A stretch of DNA of 64,000 nt from the NCBI GenBank assembly GCA_947488625.1, contig CANKZR010000001.1:620001-684000 (forward strand), written 5' to 3'. Made by a program: the position numbers and the translations under genes. Position 1 is the stretch's first letter. Each line of letters starts with the position of its first letter. The notes below the pieces were generated by a model. That model saw nothing but the letters and a program-made list of their open reading frames with translations, searched no databases and was not told the DNA's origin. Source of the stretch: an uncultured Sphingomonadaceae bacterium (lineage in GTDB: Bacteria; Pseudomonadota; Alphaproteobacteria; Sphingomonadales; Sphingomonadaceae). This document shows positions 7,811 through 16,930 of this stretch, piece after piece.

Positions 7811-8188
7811 TCAGCGCAGTTGTTCGATTTCCTGCGACAGGCGCGGATTGGCGGAGACGTAATAGCTTTCCACGTCAGCCAGGCGGCGGTCGATATCCTT
7901 CATCCGGCCGCGGATTTCGCGGGCCGTGCGCTTCGGGCTCTGCCGTACGCGCTGCCAGTACTGCGTCTCATCCGGTGCGGTGTAGAGATGCGGCGGCTTC
8001 TTGCTCAGCAGCAGGCCGGCGATGAAGTAAAGCGGGATAGTCAAACCGCTGACCGCGAAGGTCAGGAAAATCGTCGCCAACCGGATCCACAGGGCGTCGA
8101 CCCCGGTATAGTCGGCAATGCCGGCGCAAACGCCCATCAGCTTGCCATTCACCTTGTCGCGGTAAAGCGTTGTGCGGGGGCTGTTCAT
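7811..8188 (-). CDS. pspC: Phage shock protein C
   Basis: PspC is an inner-membrane protein that, with PspB, senses envelope stress and recruits PspA. The 125-aa product has the PspC domain (residues about 8-68: LYRDKVNGKLMGVCAGIADY, then a hydrophobic helix LTIPLYFIAGLLLS) and a C-terminal coiled-coil, RMKDIDRRLADVESYYVS, ending SQEIEQLR at the last residue. That tail is the same module found in the array genes downstream. The ATG overlaps the pspB stop by 4 nt. Confidence 0.93.
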   Translation of the reverse strand: MNSPRTTLYRDKVNGKLMGVCAGIADYTGVDALWIRLATIFLTFAVSGLTIPLYFIAGLLLSKKPPHLYTAPDETQYWQRVRQSPKRTAREIRGRMKDIDRRLADVESYYVSANPRLSQEIEQLR

Positions 8189-8481
8189 GCCTGGGTTCCT
8201 TTCTTCTCGGCGAGCAGTTCCTCCAGCTCGCGCAGTGGTACGTTGTCGATGGCCTTGTCATGGCGGATGCGGGCCGGTTCGAAATCCGGATTGTCGGAGG
8301 CGACGAGTCGCTCGACAGTGTCCATCCGTTCGTCCAGCCGCTTGGCCAGCTGGTAAAGTTCTTCCAGCAACGCCTCGTCATCGGTGGTGATCGTGGCGGC
8401 GGTCTTCCACTTGGTTACGTAGTGAAGGACGACCCAAGGCAATCCGATGAAGATGGCCGGTATGATGATCAGTTCTTCCAC
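8185..8481 (-). CDS. pspB: Phage shock protein B
   Basis: A 98-aa protein matching PspB: N-terminal membrane helix (about 3-22, IIIPAIFIGLPWVVLHYV), TKWK basic turn, then a leucine-zipper-like helix (LLEELYQLAKRLDERMDTVE) and the RLVASDNPDF segment that parallels the end of canonical PspB. A further 30-residue C-terminal extension (to EELLAEKKGTQA) is longer than the E. coli protein of about 74 aa. It lies 2 nt after pspA and overlaps pspC by ATGA. PspB partners PspC in stress sensing. Confidence 0.92.
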   Translation of the reverse strand: MEELIIIPAIFIGLPWVVLHYVTKWKTAATITTDDEALLEELYQLAKRLDERMDTVERLVASDNPDFEPARIRHDKAIDNVPLRELEELLAEKKGTQA

Positions 8482-8483
8482 GT

Positions 8484-9176
8484 CTATTCCCCTTCGTCCT
8501 TCTTCGCGCTGCTGCTCTTGCCGAGCGCGCGCTTCATTTCCTCGAGTTCGTCGTCCACCTTGTCGCCGCCTTCCAGCGCAGCGAATTCGTCGGCGAGCGT
8601 TGCCTTGTCCTGGCCGATACCCAGCGCATCGGCGCGGCCTTCGGCATAGTCGACACGGCGTTCCAGCTGGTCGAAGCGGGTGTGCGCCTCGTCCACCCGG
8701 TCGCTGGTCATCAGGCTGCGCAGCTTCACGCGGTTTTCCGCGCTCTCGAGGCGCGCAGAAATCTGGCTCTGGCGGCTGCGCGCTTCACGCAGGCGGTTCT
8801 GCAGCTTGGTGATATCCTGATCGTAGGCGCGCAGCGCATCGTCGAGAACGGCGATCTCCTGCTTGATCTGGTCGCACATGTCGGAAGCCTTGCGCTTTTC
8901 CATCAGGGCGGCGCGGGCCAGGTCCTCGCGGTCCTTGCTCAGCGCCAGCTGCGCCTTTTCGGCCCAGTCGGTCTGCAACCGTTCCAGCTTCACCGTGTGG
9001 CGATGCATTTCCTTCTGGTCGGCGATCGTGCGTGCAGCGCTCGCCCGGACCTCCACCAGCGTTTCCTCCATTTCGAGGATGATCATGCGGATCATCTTCG
9101 ATGGGTCGTCCGCCTGGTCCAGCAGTTCGTTGAAATTGGCGGCGATAATATCACGGGTGCGCGAAAAAATACCCAT
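8484..9176 (-). CDS. pspA: Phage shock protein A (PspA/IM30/Vipp1 family)
   Basis: PspA is the peripheral membrane ESCRT-III-like effector that stabilises the inner membrane and, when free, inhibits PspF. From the ATG at 9176 the 230-aa protein begins MGIFSRTRDIIAANFNELLD, the canonical amphipathic N-terminus, continues ADDPSKMIRMII and has the long coiled-coil hairpin. A strong GGAGGA Shine-Dalgarno sits 7-8 nt before this ATG. The frame is open upstream to a GTG at 9317 that overlaps the stop of the 50-aa gene (GTGA); that start would add 47 charged residues and is the less likely choice. Confidence 0.93.
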   Translation of the reverse strand: MGIFSRTRDIIAANFNELLDQADDPSKMIRMIILEMEETLVEVRASAARTIADQKEMHRHTVKLERLQTDWAEKAQLALSKDREDLARAALMEKRKASDMCDQIKQEIAVLDDALRAYDQDITKLQNRLREARSRQSQISARLESAENRVKLRSLMTSDRVDEAHTRFDQLERRVDYAEGRADALGIGQDKATLADEFAALEGGDKVDDELEEMKRALGKSSSAKKDEGE

Positions 9177-9313
9177 CAAGGGTCCTCCGATATTGAGCGA
9201 ATTGCCGGTGGGGGTGGGGCTGGTGCGGATGCGCTCGATCTCTTTGTCGAGACGCGAGGCGATACCGCTCCTGCCGGTTCCACGCGGCGTCAAAGGGTTG
9301 CGTTTCTCGTCGG

Positions 9314-9466
9314 TCACGCCAGTTCCACCGTAGGCAGGCCGACCAGCATGGCTGGCGTATCTGCCACCGGCTCCATACCGGCAAAGACGGTGAAGGCGAT
9401 CATCGCGGCGATGCTAACCATGGCGGCGTGGCCAAGCTGGCTGTTGAAGAAGCTGCGATCGAACAT
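9314..9466 (-). CDS. 50-aa peptide at the head of the psp operon
   Basis: A small ORF of 50 codons: MFDRSFFNSQLGHAAM, a hydrophobic helix (VSIAAMIAFTVFAGM), then a short tail ending VGLPTVELA. An AGGAG Shine-Dalgarno lies at ideal distance from the ATG. It starts 35 nt downstream of the sigma-54 promoter at 9501-9516 and is the first gene of the psp transcript. One membrane helix is likely. No homologue is recognised; it could be a small Psp membrane partner or a leader peptide setting pspA translation. Confidence 0.68.
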   Translation of the reverse strand: MFDRSFFNSQLGHAAMVSIAAMIAFTVFAGMEPVADTPAMLVGLPTVELA

Positions 9467-9500
9467 GTTTTTTCTCCTGAACCCTTTCTGCACCATGAAT

Positions 9501-9516
9501 TGCAACAGATGTGCCA
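9501..9516 (-). promoter_or_regulatory. Sigma-54 (-24/-12) promoter of the psp operon
   Basis: On the minus strand the sequence is TGGCACATCTGTTGCA. It has the invariant GG and GC dinucleotides 12 bp apart and matches the TGGCAC-N5-TTGCA consensus exactly. It lies 35 nt upstream of the first gene of the psp operon and points away from pspF, as in known Psp systems. Confidence 0.9.
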
Positions 9517-9579
9517 AACTTGAGGATTGGCGGAATTCTGCGACTTTTCTACCCACAGCAACAACGAGTGGTGGTGGGT

Positions 9580-9618
9580 ATTGCCAAGTGTTGGGAAAAA
9601 GCACTATAACTTGGCAAT
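9580..9618. promoter_or_regulatory. Inverted repeat, probable PspF enhancer (UAS) and autoregulatory site
   Basis: ATTGCCAAGT (9580-9589) and ACTTGGCAAT (9609-9618) form a perfect 10-bp inverted repeat with a 19-bp spacer. It lies 64-117 bp upstream of the sigma-54 promoter, where bacterial enhancer-binding proteins bind, and its right arm runs into the pspF start codon (ATG at 9617). PspF binding could therefore both activate the operon and repress pspF. The long loop and lack of a U-tract argue against a terminator. Confidence 0.72.
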
Positions 9619-10645
9619 GGAGCGCGATAATCAGTTCATCGGCCAGTCCGGCGCCTTTCTCGACGCGGTAGAGCGGGCCAGCCGCGCTGCTCCCATGGCG
9701 CGTCCGGTATTGGTAATCGGGGAACGCGGCACCGGCAAGGAATTGATCGCCGAGCGCCTGCATCGCCTGTCCGACCGCTGGGAAGAGCCGCTGGTCACCA
9801 TGAACTGCGCCGCCTTGCCCGAAACCCTGATCGAGGCCGAACTGTTCGGCCATGAGCAAGGTGCGTTTACCGGGGCTACCAGAGCGCGGCAGGGTCGTTT
9901 CGAAGAAGCCGACCGGGGTACGCTGTTTCTCGACGAACTGGGCACCTTGTCGATGGGCGCGCAGGAGCGGCTATTGCGGGCGGTGGAATATGGCGAGGTC
10001 ACACGGATCGGTGCCAGCCGCCCCACGCGGGTGGACGTGCGCATCGTCGCCGCTACCAATGAAGACCTGCCGCGCCGGGCGGAGGACGGCACCTTTCGAC
10101 CCGACCTGCTCGACCGCCTCAGCTTCGAGGTTATCACGCTGCCTCCGCTACGGGTGCGCGAAGGGGATATTCCCGTGCTGGCCGACTATTTCGGCAGGCG
10201 CATGGCGGCAGAACTGGGCTGGGACGAATGGCCGGGCTTTGCCGAGCATGTGTCGAAAGGCATGGAAGATCATCCCTGGCCCGGCAACGTGCGCGAACTG
10301 CGCAATGTGGTGGAGCGTGCCGTCTATCGATGGGACAACTGGGAACAGCCTATCGGCGAAGTCGTGTTCGACCCCTTCGATTCGCCGTGGAAGCCGCTTT
10401 CCAGCGCTACGCCCGCAGGCGGAGAAGATCTTGGCAAGCCAACGCGCCAGCAACAGACCGCCAGGCCGCGACTGGACGATATCGACGACCTGCGGGCGGC
10501 CGTGGACGCGCATGAAAAATCGATTGTCGAACACGCCCTTGGCGCAAATCGCTGGAATCAGCGCCAGACTGCGCAGGCTCTGGGCCTTACCTACGACCAG
10601 CTTCGCCATACGATGAAGAAGCACGGTGTCGGTCAAGACAAGTAG
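9617..10645 (+). CDS. pspF: Psp operon transcriptional activator PspF (sigma-54 enhancer-binding protein)
   Basis: A 342-aa protein lacking an N-terminal receiver or PAS domain, as in PspF. The AAA+ domain begins at once (MERDNQFIGQSGAF). It has Walker A GERGTGKE, the GAFTGA loop that contacts sigma-54 (HEQGAFTGATRA), Walker B GTLFLDELG, and an arginine-finger region (DLLDRLSFEVITLPPLR). The C-terminal Fis-type helix-turn-helix spans about residues 295-340 (ANRWNQRQTAQALGLTYDQL). The ATG at 9617 gives the family N-terminus; an in-frame start at 9527 is not supported. It is divergent from the psp operon, whose promoter and enhancer lie between. Confidence 0.94.
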   Translation: MERDNQFIGQSGAFLDAVERASRAAPMARPVLVIGERGTGKELIAERLHRLSDRWEEPLVTMNCAALPETLIEAELFGHEQGAFTGATRARQGRFEEADRGTLFLDELGTLSMGAQERLLRAVEYGEVTRIGASRPTRVDVRIVAATNEDLPRRAEDGTFRPDLLDRLSFEVITLPPLRVREGDIPVLADYFGRRMAAELGWDEWPGFAEHVSKGMEDHPWPGNVRELRNVVERAVYRWDNWEQPIGEVVFDPFDSPWKPLSSATPAGGEDLGKPTRQQQTARPRLDDIDDLRAAVDAHEKSIVEHALGANRWNQRQTAQALGLTYDQLRHTMKKHGVGQDK

Positions 10646-10798
10646 TTCCATCCCTTGGAGTTCCTCGTATTAAGGGGCGCTTAGGAACTATCCGTTAAGT
10701 ATCTGCATGGAGAGAATGGTAAGCCTGCCTTGGGCCCTGATAGAGAGCGGCGCGGCCTGCGCGGATCGCTCGACAGAAAGAAAGCTGCGAAAGAACCG

Positions 10799-11161
10799 AT
10801 GTCAAAGGCCAATTCGAAAATTGCTCGCCACCCCGATACGCCGGACGTTCGCTCCCGGCCGCAGAAGTTCACCATGGCAGTCAGTGTGATCGCCTTCTTT
10901 GCGGCAATCGGCGTGGTCGGATGGTTTGGCCTGAGCGGTCTCGAAGTGGCCGACGACGAAGACCAAGGCGGCGCAAGGATCATCTTCGCTGGTGGCTCCC
11001 CGGGGCAAGTGGTGGAAGGAGGCGAGGACCAATCTGCCGCTGCAAGCGAAGTGGCCGACGATGAATATGTCGTGGGAAATTTCGGAGATCCGGTGGCGGA
11101 GCTGTACGCCGATGACGACGACGGCGGCTGGAGCGACTCGGCGCTAGACAACGCACCGTAA
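10799..11161 (+). CDS. Hypothetical single-TM protein with acidic C-terminal part
   Basis: A 120-aa protein of unknown function. A basic N-terminal stretch (residues 1-24) precedes one membrane helix (about 26-47, MAVSVIAFFAAIGVVGWFGL), followed by an acidic, Gly/Asp/Glu-rich tail (for example ADDEDQGG, ADDDDGGWS). The topology N-in, C-out would place the acidic tail in the periplasm. The ATG at 10799 has only a weak GAAAG upstream; an in-frame start at 10730 is possible. It lies between pspF and rimP with no obvious operon partner. Confidence 0.6.
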   Translation: MSKANSKIARHPDTPDVRSRPQKFTMAVSVIAFFAAIGVVGWFGLSGLEVADDEDQGGARIIFAGGSPGQVVEGGEDQSAAASEVADDEYVVGNFGDPVAELYADDDDGGWSDSALDNAP

Positions 11162-11363
11162 CGCATCTCTCAGCGACAGGCGCGAGGCGTTTCGCCGTGC
11201 GAAGCGCTTTCTCTTATTGCCATGTTGCTTTCCTGCAGCGCTGCGACTACATAGCCGCAATCCCGACATTGTCTGACACTGGAGGGGCTGGCGCCGGACG
11301 GGGCCGGCACCAAGACCTTTGTCTGCTTGTTGTCCGGGATGTGGACCTGATGATGGAGACCCG

Positions 11364-11924
11364 ATGGCCGATATTGCGCGCCTGACCGACGTGATAGAAC
11401 CCGAAGCCCGCGCGCTCGGCTTCGAACTCGTGCGCGTGAAGATGACGGGCTCGGGCGACGAGCGTACCCTGCAGATCATGGCGGAAGACCCGGAAACGGG
11501 CCAGCTGGTGGTCGAGCAGTGCATGGAACTGTCGCGTCGTGTTTCCGACCGGATCGACGCCGTAGAGGCCGAAGGCGAGGAACTGGTGCGCGGCGCCTAC
11601 CACCTCGAAGTCAGCAGCCCTGGTATCGACCGCCCGCTGACCCGCGCGAAGGATTATTCCGACTGGGCCGGGCACGAGGCGAAGATCGCACTGAGCGAAA
11701 AGGTCTACGGGCATCGCAACCTGCATGGTGATATCGTCGGCATAGAAGACGATATGGTCACCATTGCGGATAACCGGGCGGGCGATGTTGTCGTACCGCT
11801 GGATAAAATTCACTCGGCGCAGCTGGTCTTCACCGACAAGCTGATGGCCGCAACCAAGCCGCTGGATATGAGCGGCGTCGACGATATCGAAGAACTCGAA
11901 CAGGAAGAAGAGGCTAACAACTGA
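11364..11924 (+). CDS. rimP: Ribosome maturation factor RimP
   Basis: RimP assists 30S subunit maturation. The 186-aa protein has the N-terminal domain pattern ALGFELVRVKMTGSGDERTL and the diagnostic YHLEVSSPGIDRPL, with a C-terminal SH3-like domain (DIVGIEDDMVTIADNRAG). The ATG at 11364 has GGAG upstream; an earlier in-frame start at 11319 lacks support. The acidic C-terminal tail (EELEQEEEANN) ends in TGATG, shared with nusA. It is the first gene of the rimP-nusA-infB translation operon; the 202-nt leader before it may hold the promoter. Confidence 0.95.
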   Translation: MADIARLTDVIEPEARALGFELVRVKMTGSGDERTLQIMAEDPETGQLVVEQCMELSRRVSDRIDAVEAEGEELVRGAYHLEVSSPGIDRPLTRAKDYSDWAGHEAKIALSEKVYGHRNLHGDIVGIEDDMVTIADNRAGDVVVPLDKIHSAQLVFTDKLMAATKPLDMSGVDDIEELEQEEEANN

Positions 11925-13594
11925 TGGCCAGTCCCATTTCCGCCAACAAGGCTGAACTGCTTGCGATCGCCAATGCTGTCGCATCGGAAAAGATGATCGA
12001 CAAGAGCATCGTGATCGAAGCGATGGAAGAGGCGATCCAGAAGGCCGCACGCGCACGCTTCGGCCAGGAAAACGATATTCGCGCCAAGCTCGATCCCGTC
12101 ACTGGCGACCTGCGCCTGTGGCGCGTCGTCGAAGTGGTCGAGGAAGTGGAGGACTACTTCAAGCAGGTCGATCTGGAGCAGGCCGAGAAGCTCGAGCCGG
12201 GTTCCGCCGTGGGTGACTTCATCGTCGATCCGCTGCCCGCAATGGACGATCTTGGCCGTATCGACGCGCAGAGCGCGAAGCAGGTGATCTTCCAGAAGGT
12301 GCGCGATGCCGAGCGTGAGCGCCAGTACGAAGAGTTCAAGGACCGCGCAGGCGAAGTCATTACCGGTGTCATCAAGTCGGTCGAATTCGGCCACGTGATC
12401 GTCAACCTTGGCCGTGCCGAGGGCGTGATCCGCCGCGATCAGCAGATCCCGCGTGAAGCCGCCCGTGTGGGTGAGCGTGTGCGCGCGCTGATTAGCAAGG
12501 TGGAGCGCAACAACCGCGGCCCACAGATTTTCCTCAGCCGCGCCAACCCCGATTTCATGCGCAAGCTGTTCGCGCAGGAAGTGCCCGAGATCTACGATGG
12601 CATCATCGAGATCAAGGCCGCTGCCCGCGATCCCGGCAGCCGCGCCAAGATTGGCGTGATTAGCCATGATTCCAGCATCGATCCCGTTGGCGCCTGCGTG
12701 GGCATGAAGGGTAGCCGCGTGCAGGCCGTGGTGCAGGAACTGCAGGGCGAGAAGATCGACATCATCCCGTGGTCGGAAGACACCGCCACCTTCGTCGTCA
12801 ATGCTCTGCAACCCGCCACCGTGGCGCGCGTGGTGCTGGACGAGGATGAAAGCCGCATCGAAGTCGTCGTGCCTGACGACCAGCTTTCGCTGGCCATCGG
12901 TCGCCGCGGCCAGAACGTGCGCCTCGCTAGCCAGCTTACCGACAGCCAGATCGACATCATGACCGAGGAAGAAGCCTCGGAAAAGCGCAGCAAGGAATTC
13001 GCGCTGCGCTCCAAGATGTTCGAGGAAGAACTGGACGTCGACGAAACCCTTTCGCAGCTGCTGGTTGCCGAAGGCTTCGCGGAGCTGGAAGAGGTTGCCT
13101 ATGTGCAGCTGGACGAACTCGCGACGATCGAAGGCTTCGACGAAGAGCTGGCCGAAGAGCTTCAGAGCCGCGCGCAGGAAGCGCTCGAGCGCCAGGAAGC
13201 CACGCACCGCGAAACGCGCCGTGAACTTGGCGTGGAAGATGATCTGGCCGAACTTCCGCACTTGCGGGAGGAAATGCTGGTTGTCCTGGGCAAGAACGGC
13301 ATCAAGACGCTGGACGACCTTGCCGACCTGGCAACGGACGAGCTGATCGCCAAGAAGCGCGAAGCACCGCGCCGCCGCAACAACAGCCCTGACGGCCCGC
13401 CAGTCCGCCGCCCGCAACGCGAGCAGGACAAGGGCGGCGTGCTGGGCATGTTCGGCTTGAGCGAAGAGCAGGGCAACGAAATTATCATGGCTGCCCGTGC
13501 GCACTGGTTCGAGGACGAGGAAGAGGCTGCACCCGCTGCTGCCGAAGCCGAGCCCCAAGCAGAGGAGGCCGCCGATGCGGAATCCTCACAATGA
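11924..13594 (+). CDS. nusA: Transcription termination/antitermination factor NusA
   Basis: NusA binds RNA polymerase and nascent RNA, modulating pausing, termination and antitermination. The 556-aa protein has the N-terminal RNAP-binding domain (1-125), an S1 domain (about 133-200, [20 protein letters not shown]), two KH domains (about 200-350, including [17 protein letters not shown] and [17 protein letters not shown]) and C-terminal acidic/helix-hairpin-helix repeats ([19 protein letters not shown]). A basic stretch ([15 protein letters not shown]) and an acidic end rich in Ala/Glu follow. The ATG overlaps the rimP stop by 1 nt. Confidence 0.97.
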   Translation: MASPISANKAELLAIANAVASEKMIDKSIVIEAMEEAIQKAARARFGQENDIRAKLDPVTGDLRLWRVVEVVEEVEDYFKQVDLEQAEKLEPGSAVGDFIVDPLPAMDDLGRIDAQSAKQVIFQKVRDAERERQYEEFKDRAGEVITGVIKSVEFGHVIVNLGRAEGVIRRDQQIPREAARVGERVRALISKVERNNRGPQIFLSRANPDFMRKLFAQEVPEIYDGIIEIKAAARDPGSRAKIGVISHDSSIDPVGACVGMKGSRVQAVVQELQGEKIDIIPWSEDTATFVVNALQPATVARVVLDEDESRIEVVVPDDQLSLAIGRRGQNVRLASQLTDSQIDIMTEEEASEKRSKEFALRSKMFEEELDVDETLSQLLVAEGFAELEEVAYVQLDELATIEGFDEELAEELQSRAQEALERQEATHRETRRELGVEDDLAELPHLREEMLVVLGKNGIKTLDDLADLATDELIAKKREAPRRRNNSPDGPPVRRPQREQDKGGVLGMFGLSEEQGNEIIMAARAHWFEDEEEAAPAAAEAEPQAEEAADAESSQ

Positions 13595-14264
13595 CACATT
13601 AGGTTCGCCTAAAACCGAAGCCGACGTCTCCTCCGCAAAGGGGAGCGAGCGTCGTTGCGTCCTGACGGGCAGCACCGCGGGCCGCGACGAACTCGTGCGT
13701 CTGGCCGTCTCGCCCGATGGTGACGTGCATCCCGATGCGCTCGCCAAGGCACCGGGTCGCGGCGCGTGGATCGGTGTCTCGAAAGAGGAATTGGTCGAGG
13801 CAATCGGCAACGGTCGGCTGAAAGGTGCGCTGGCCCGCGCTTTTAAGACCGGCGGTCTGAACGTGCCGGAAGACTTGCCTACAAGAACCGAAGCTGCGCT
13901 GAAAAAGGCCGTGCTTGACCGGTTGGGCCTCGAAATGCGCAGCGGACGCCTTATCTTGGGGTCCGATCGTATCGCAAACGAAGCGCGGATGGGGGCGGTA
14001 GCCGCCCTTTATCATGCCGAAGATGCGAAAGAGGACGGGCGCCGCAAGCTGGATCAGGCGTGGCGCGTCGGCCTGGATGAAGAAGGTTCGGGACGGACAG
14101 GTGAGCGCCTGCCACTGGACCGGGAGGCCCTGTCTGTGGCATTGGGCCGGGAAAATGTCGTCCACTTGGCGCTGGCCGATGCGAAATCGGCTGAGCGGGT
14201 CGCTATCCCGTTGCAGCGCCTGCTGAACTTTATGGGGGCCGCACCGGCGGCTGCTGAAACGTAA
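13575..14264 (+). CDS. YlxR/DUF448 RNA-binding protein with C-terminal L7Ae-like region
   Basis: The 229-aa protein has the YlxR (DUF448) domain at about residues 25-100: RRCVLTGSTAGRDELVRLAV, then the PGRGAWIGVS loop. The second half (about 105-225, KKAVLDRLGLEMRSGRLILG to the end) matches the L7Ae-fold extension found fused to YlxR in alphaproteobacteria. It sits in its normal position between nusA and infB. The ATG at 13575 has a GGAGG Shine-Dalgarno and overlaps the end of nusA by 20 nt. A role in translation or RNase P/transcription modulation is reported for YlxR homologues; here it is inferred. Confidence 0.9.
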   Translation: MRNPHNDTLGSPKTEADVSSAKGSERRCVLTGSTAGRDELVRLAVSPDGDVHPDALAKAPGRGAWIGVSKEELVEAIGNGRLKGALARAFKTGGLNVPEDLPTRTEAALKKAVLDRLGLEMRSGRLILGSDRIANEARMGAVAALYHAEDAKEDGRRKLDQAWRVGLDEEGSGRTGERLPLDREALSVALGRENVVHLALADAKSAERVAIPLQRLLNFMGAAPAAAET

Positions 14265-14341
14265 CTCGCCGGGTGGCGATTGTCGCCGCCCCTCGCGAGG
14301 GACGGCATGACTGTTTGATTTTGAAGGACTGATACGAGCAC

Positions 14342-16921
14342 ATGAGCGAAGAGAACGAAACCCCGAAACGCACCCGCAAACCGCTTGGCCTCAAGCGCGC
14401 CGTGGATGCCGGGGAAGTCAAGCAGACCTTCAGCCACGGCCGCACCAACAAGGTTGCGGTCGAAGTGAAGCGTCGTCGCAAGCTCGTGAAGCCGGGGGAA
14501 GAACCCGCGCCGACACCCGCGCCTGCGCCGGAGCCCGCACCAGCGCCGGCTCCCGAACCCGTTGCCAAGAAGCCCGAGCCCAAGAAGCCCGCGCCCAAGA
14601 AGTCCGCCCCTGATGGGGAGACCCCGCAGGAGAAGGTCGCCCGTCTTCAGCGCGAGGCAGAGGAAGACCGGCTGCGCCAGGCACAGGAATCTCGCAAGCG
14701 CGAGGAAGAGCAGGCCAAGAAGGCTGCCGAGGACGAGAAGAAGCGCGCCGAGCAGAAGAAGCAGGCCGAGGAAGAAGCTGAAAAGCAGCGCAAGGCAGAC
14801 GATGAAGCCGCCGCCAAGGCGGCGACCGAAGCGCCCGCCGAAGAAGCCGAGCCCGAAGCTGAGGCGACGCCCGCTCCCGCGCCAGCTCCTGAAGAACAGG
14901 GCACCAAAGCACCTGCTGCGCGCAAGTTTACGCCCGTCGCGCGTCCGGAACCCAAGCGTCCTGAAAAGAAGAAGGACGACAAGAAGGGCGGCGGTCGAGC
15001 GGATCGTGGCGGCACCAGTGCAGCCGACAAGCGTCGTTCGGGCAAGTTGACCGTAAACAAGGCGTTGAACGAGGACGAGGGGCGCCGTGCGCGCAGCCTC
15101 GCCGCGCTCAAGCGCGCTCGCGAGAAGGAACGCCGCGCCCAGGGTGGCGGCGGTTCCAGCCAGCCGCGCGAGAAGCAGATCCGCGACGTCGTCGTTCCCG
15201 AAGCCATCACGGTTGGCGAACTTGCCAAGCGCATGGGCGAGAAGGGTGCGGACCTGGTGAAGGAACTCTTCAACCTGGACATGATGGTGACGGTCAACCA
15301 GACCATCGACCAGGACACTGCGGAATTGCTGGTCGAACAGTTCGGCCACAACATCCAGAAGGTTTCCGAGAGCGATGTCGATATCGTCAACGACGAGGAC
15401 GTCGATCCCGAGGAAACGCAGGTCCCGCGTCCGCCGGTCGTGGCCGTCATGGGCCACGTCGATCACGGCAAGACCAGCCTGCTGGATGCCCTGCGAAAGA
15501 CCAATGTGACGCGTGGCGAAGCGGGTGGCATCACCCAGCATATCGGCGCCTATCAGGTAACGACCAAGGACAAGTCCAAGGTCACCTTCCTCGATACGCC
15601 GGGCCACGCGGCCTTTACCGAGATGCGCCAGCGCGGTGCCAACGTCACCGATATCGTGGTGCTGGTGGTAGCCGCCGATGACGGCATCATGCCGCAGACG
15701 ATCGAGGCCATTAATCACGCCAAGGCGGCCAACGTGCCGCTGATCGTGGCGATCAACAAGATCGACAAGCCCGAAGCCAATGCCCAGAAGATCCGTGAGC
15801 GTCTGCTGGAGCATGAGGTGATCGTGGAGGCCATGTCCGGCGATGTGCAGGACGTGGAAATCAGCGCCAAGGAAGGCACTGGTCTCGACGAGCTGATCGA
15901 GAAGATCGCGTTGCAGGCCGAGCTTCTTGAGCTGAAGGCACGCCCGGACCGCGATGCGGAAGCCACCGTGGTAGAAGCGCAGCTGGACAAGGGCCGCGGC
16001 CCTGTTGCCACCGTGCTGATCAATCGCGGTACGCTGAAGCGTGGCGACACCTTCGTTGTCGGCACCGAAAGCGGCAAGGTTCGTGCCATCGTCAACGACC
16101 AGGGCAAGCAGATCAAGGAAGCTGGCCCGTCGATGCCGGTGGAAGTGCTGGGCTTGGGCGGCGTGCCGTCTGCAGGTGAGAAGCTGACCGTTGTCGAAAA
16201 CGAGCAGCGTGCCCGCGAAGTGGCGGAATACCGCCGCGAGAAGGCAACCGAGAAGCGCACCGCGCTGGCTCCGACCAGCTTCGACACCATGTTCAACAAG
16301 TCGGACGTGATCGAATGGCCGGTGGTCGTGAAGGCCGATGTGCAGGGTTCCGTCGAGGCGATCACCTCGGCACTGCACAACCTTTCCAACGACGATATCA
16401 AGGTGCGCGTGCTGCACGCAGGCGTGGGCGCCATTACGGAATCGGATGTCATGCTGGCAGCCGGTTCCAAGTGCCCGATCATCGGCTTCAACGTGCGTCC
16501 CAATGCCAAGGCGCGTGAACTGGTGAAGCGCGATGGCGTGCGGATGATGTATCACGATGTGATCTATCACCTGACCGACGAAATCACGAAGGACCTGCTG
16601 GGCGAGCTTGGCCCGCTCAAGGTGGAAAACGTGGTTGGCCGTGCAGAGGTCAAGGAAGTCTTCAAGTCCGGCAAGAAGGACAAGGCGGCCGGTCTGCTGG
16701 TGGAAGAGGGTGTTATCCGCAAGGGTCTGCACGCTCGCCTCACCCGCGAGGACGTTATCGTCTCTGCCACCACCATCGCCAGCCTGCGCCGCTTCAAGGA
16801 CGACGTGGACGAAGTCCGCGCTGGCCTGGAATGTGGTGTGGTTCTGGAGGATACCAACGACATCAAGCCGGGCGACCAGCTTGAAGTGTACGAGGTGAAC
16901 GAGGAAGAGCGCACGCTTTGA
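14342..16921 (+). CDS. infB: Translation initiation factor IF-2
   Basis: IF-2 is the GTPase that places initiator tRNA on the 30S subunit and promotes subunit joining. The 859-aa protein has a long Ala/Pro/Lys/Glu-rich N-terminal region (about 45-240), an IF2_N module ([18 protein letters not shown]), and the G domain beginning near residue 360, with G1 GHVDHGKTS (from about 371), G2 [11 protein letters not shown]3 DTPGHAAF and G4 NKID. Domains II-IV follow, ending [14 protein letters not shown]. The N-terminal repeats of [10 protein letters not shown] and [12 protein letters not shown] are low-complexity. It lies 77 nt after ylxR in the nusA operon. Confidence 0.98.
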   Translation: MSEENETPKRTRKPLGLKRAVDAGEVKQTFSHGRTNKVAVEVKRRRKLVKPGEEPAPTPAPAPEPAPAPAPEPVAKKPEPKKPAPKKSAPDGETPQEKVARLQREAEEDRLRQAQESRKREEEQAKKAAEDEKKRAEQKKQAEEEAEKQRKADDEAAAKAATEAPAEEAEPEAEATPAPAPAPEEQGTKAPAARKFTPVARPEPKRPEKKKDDKKGGGRADRGGTSAADKRRSGKLTVNKALNEDEGRRARSLAALKRAREKERRAQGGGGSSQPREKQIRDVVVPEAITVGELAKRMGEKGADLVKELFNLDMMVTVNQTIDQDTAELLVEQFGHNIQKVSESDVDIVNDEDVDPEETQVPRPPVVAVMGHVDHGKTSLLDALRKTNVTRGEAGGITQHIGAYQVTTKDKSKVTFLDTPGHAAFTEMRQRGANVTDIVVLVVAADDGIMPQTIEAINHAKAANVPLIVAINKIDKPEANAQKIRERLLEHEVIVEAMSGDVQDVEISAKEGTGLDELIEKIALQAELLELKARPDRDAEATVVEAQLDKGRGPVATVLINRGTLKRGDTFVVGTESGKVRAIVNDQGKQIKEAGPSMPVEVLGLGGVPSAGEKLTVVENEQRAREVAEYRREKATEKRTALAPTSFDTMFNKSDVIEWPVVVKADVQGSVEAITSALHNLSNDDIKVRVLHAGVGAITESDVMLAAGSKCPIIGFNVRPNAKARELVKRDGVRMMYHDVIYHLTDEITKDLLGELGPLKVENVVGRAEVKEVFKSGKKDKAAGLLVEEGVIRKGLHARLTREDVIVSATTIASLRRFKDDVDEVRAGLECGVVLEDTNDIKPGDQLEVYEVNEEERTL

Positions 16922-16930
16922 TCGAGTGAT

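Noticed and set aside
10684..10706. GGAAC after pspF as a general-stress (EcfG-type) promoter
   Set aside because: No GTT-type -10 element at 16-17 bp, and no gene begins close downstream.
11810..13558. A 582-codon open frame antisense to nusA
   Set aside because: Same reason: antisense of a certain gene with third-position GC bias and no family resemblance.
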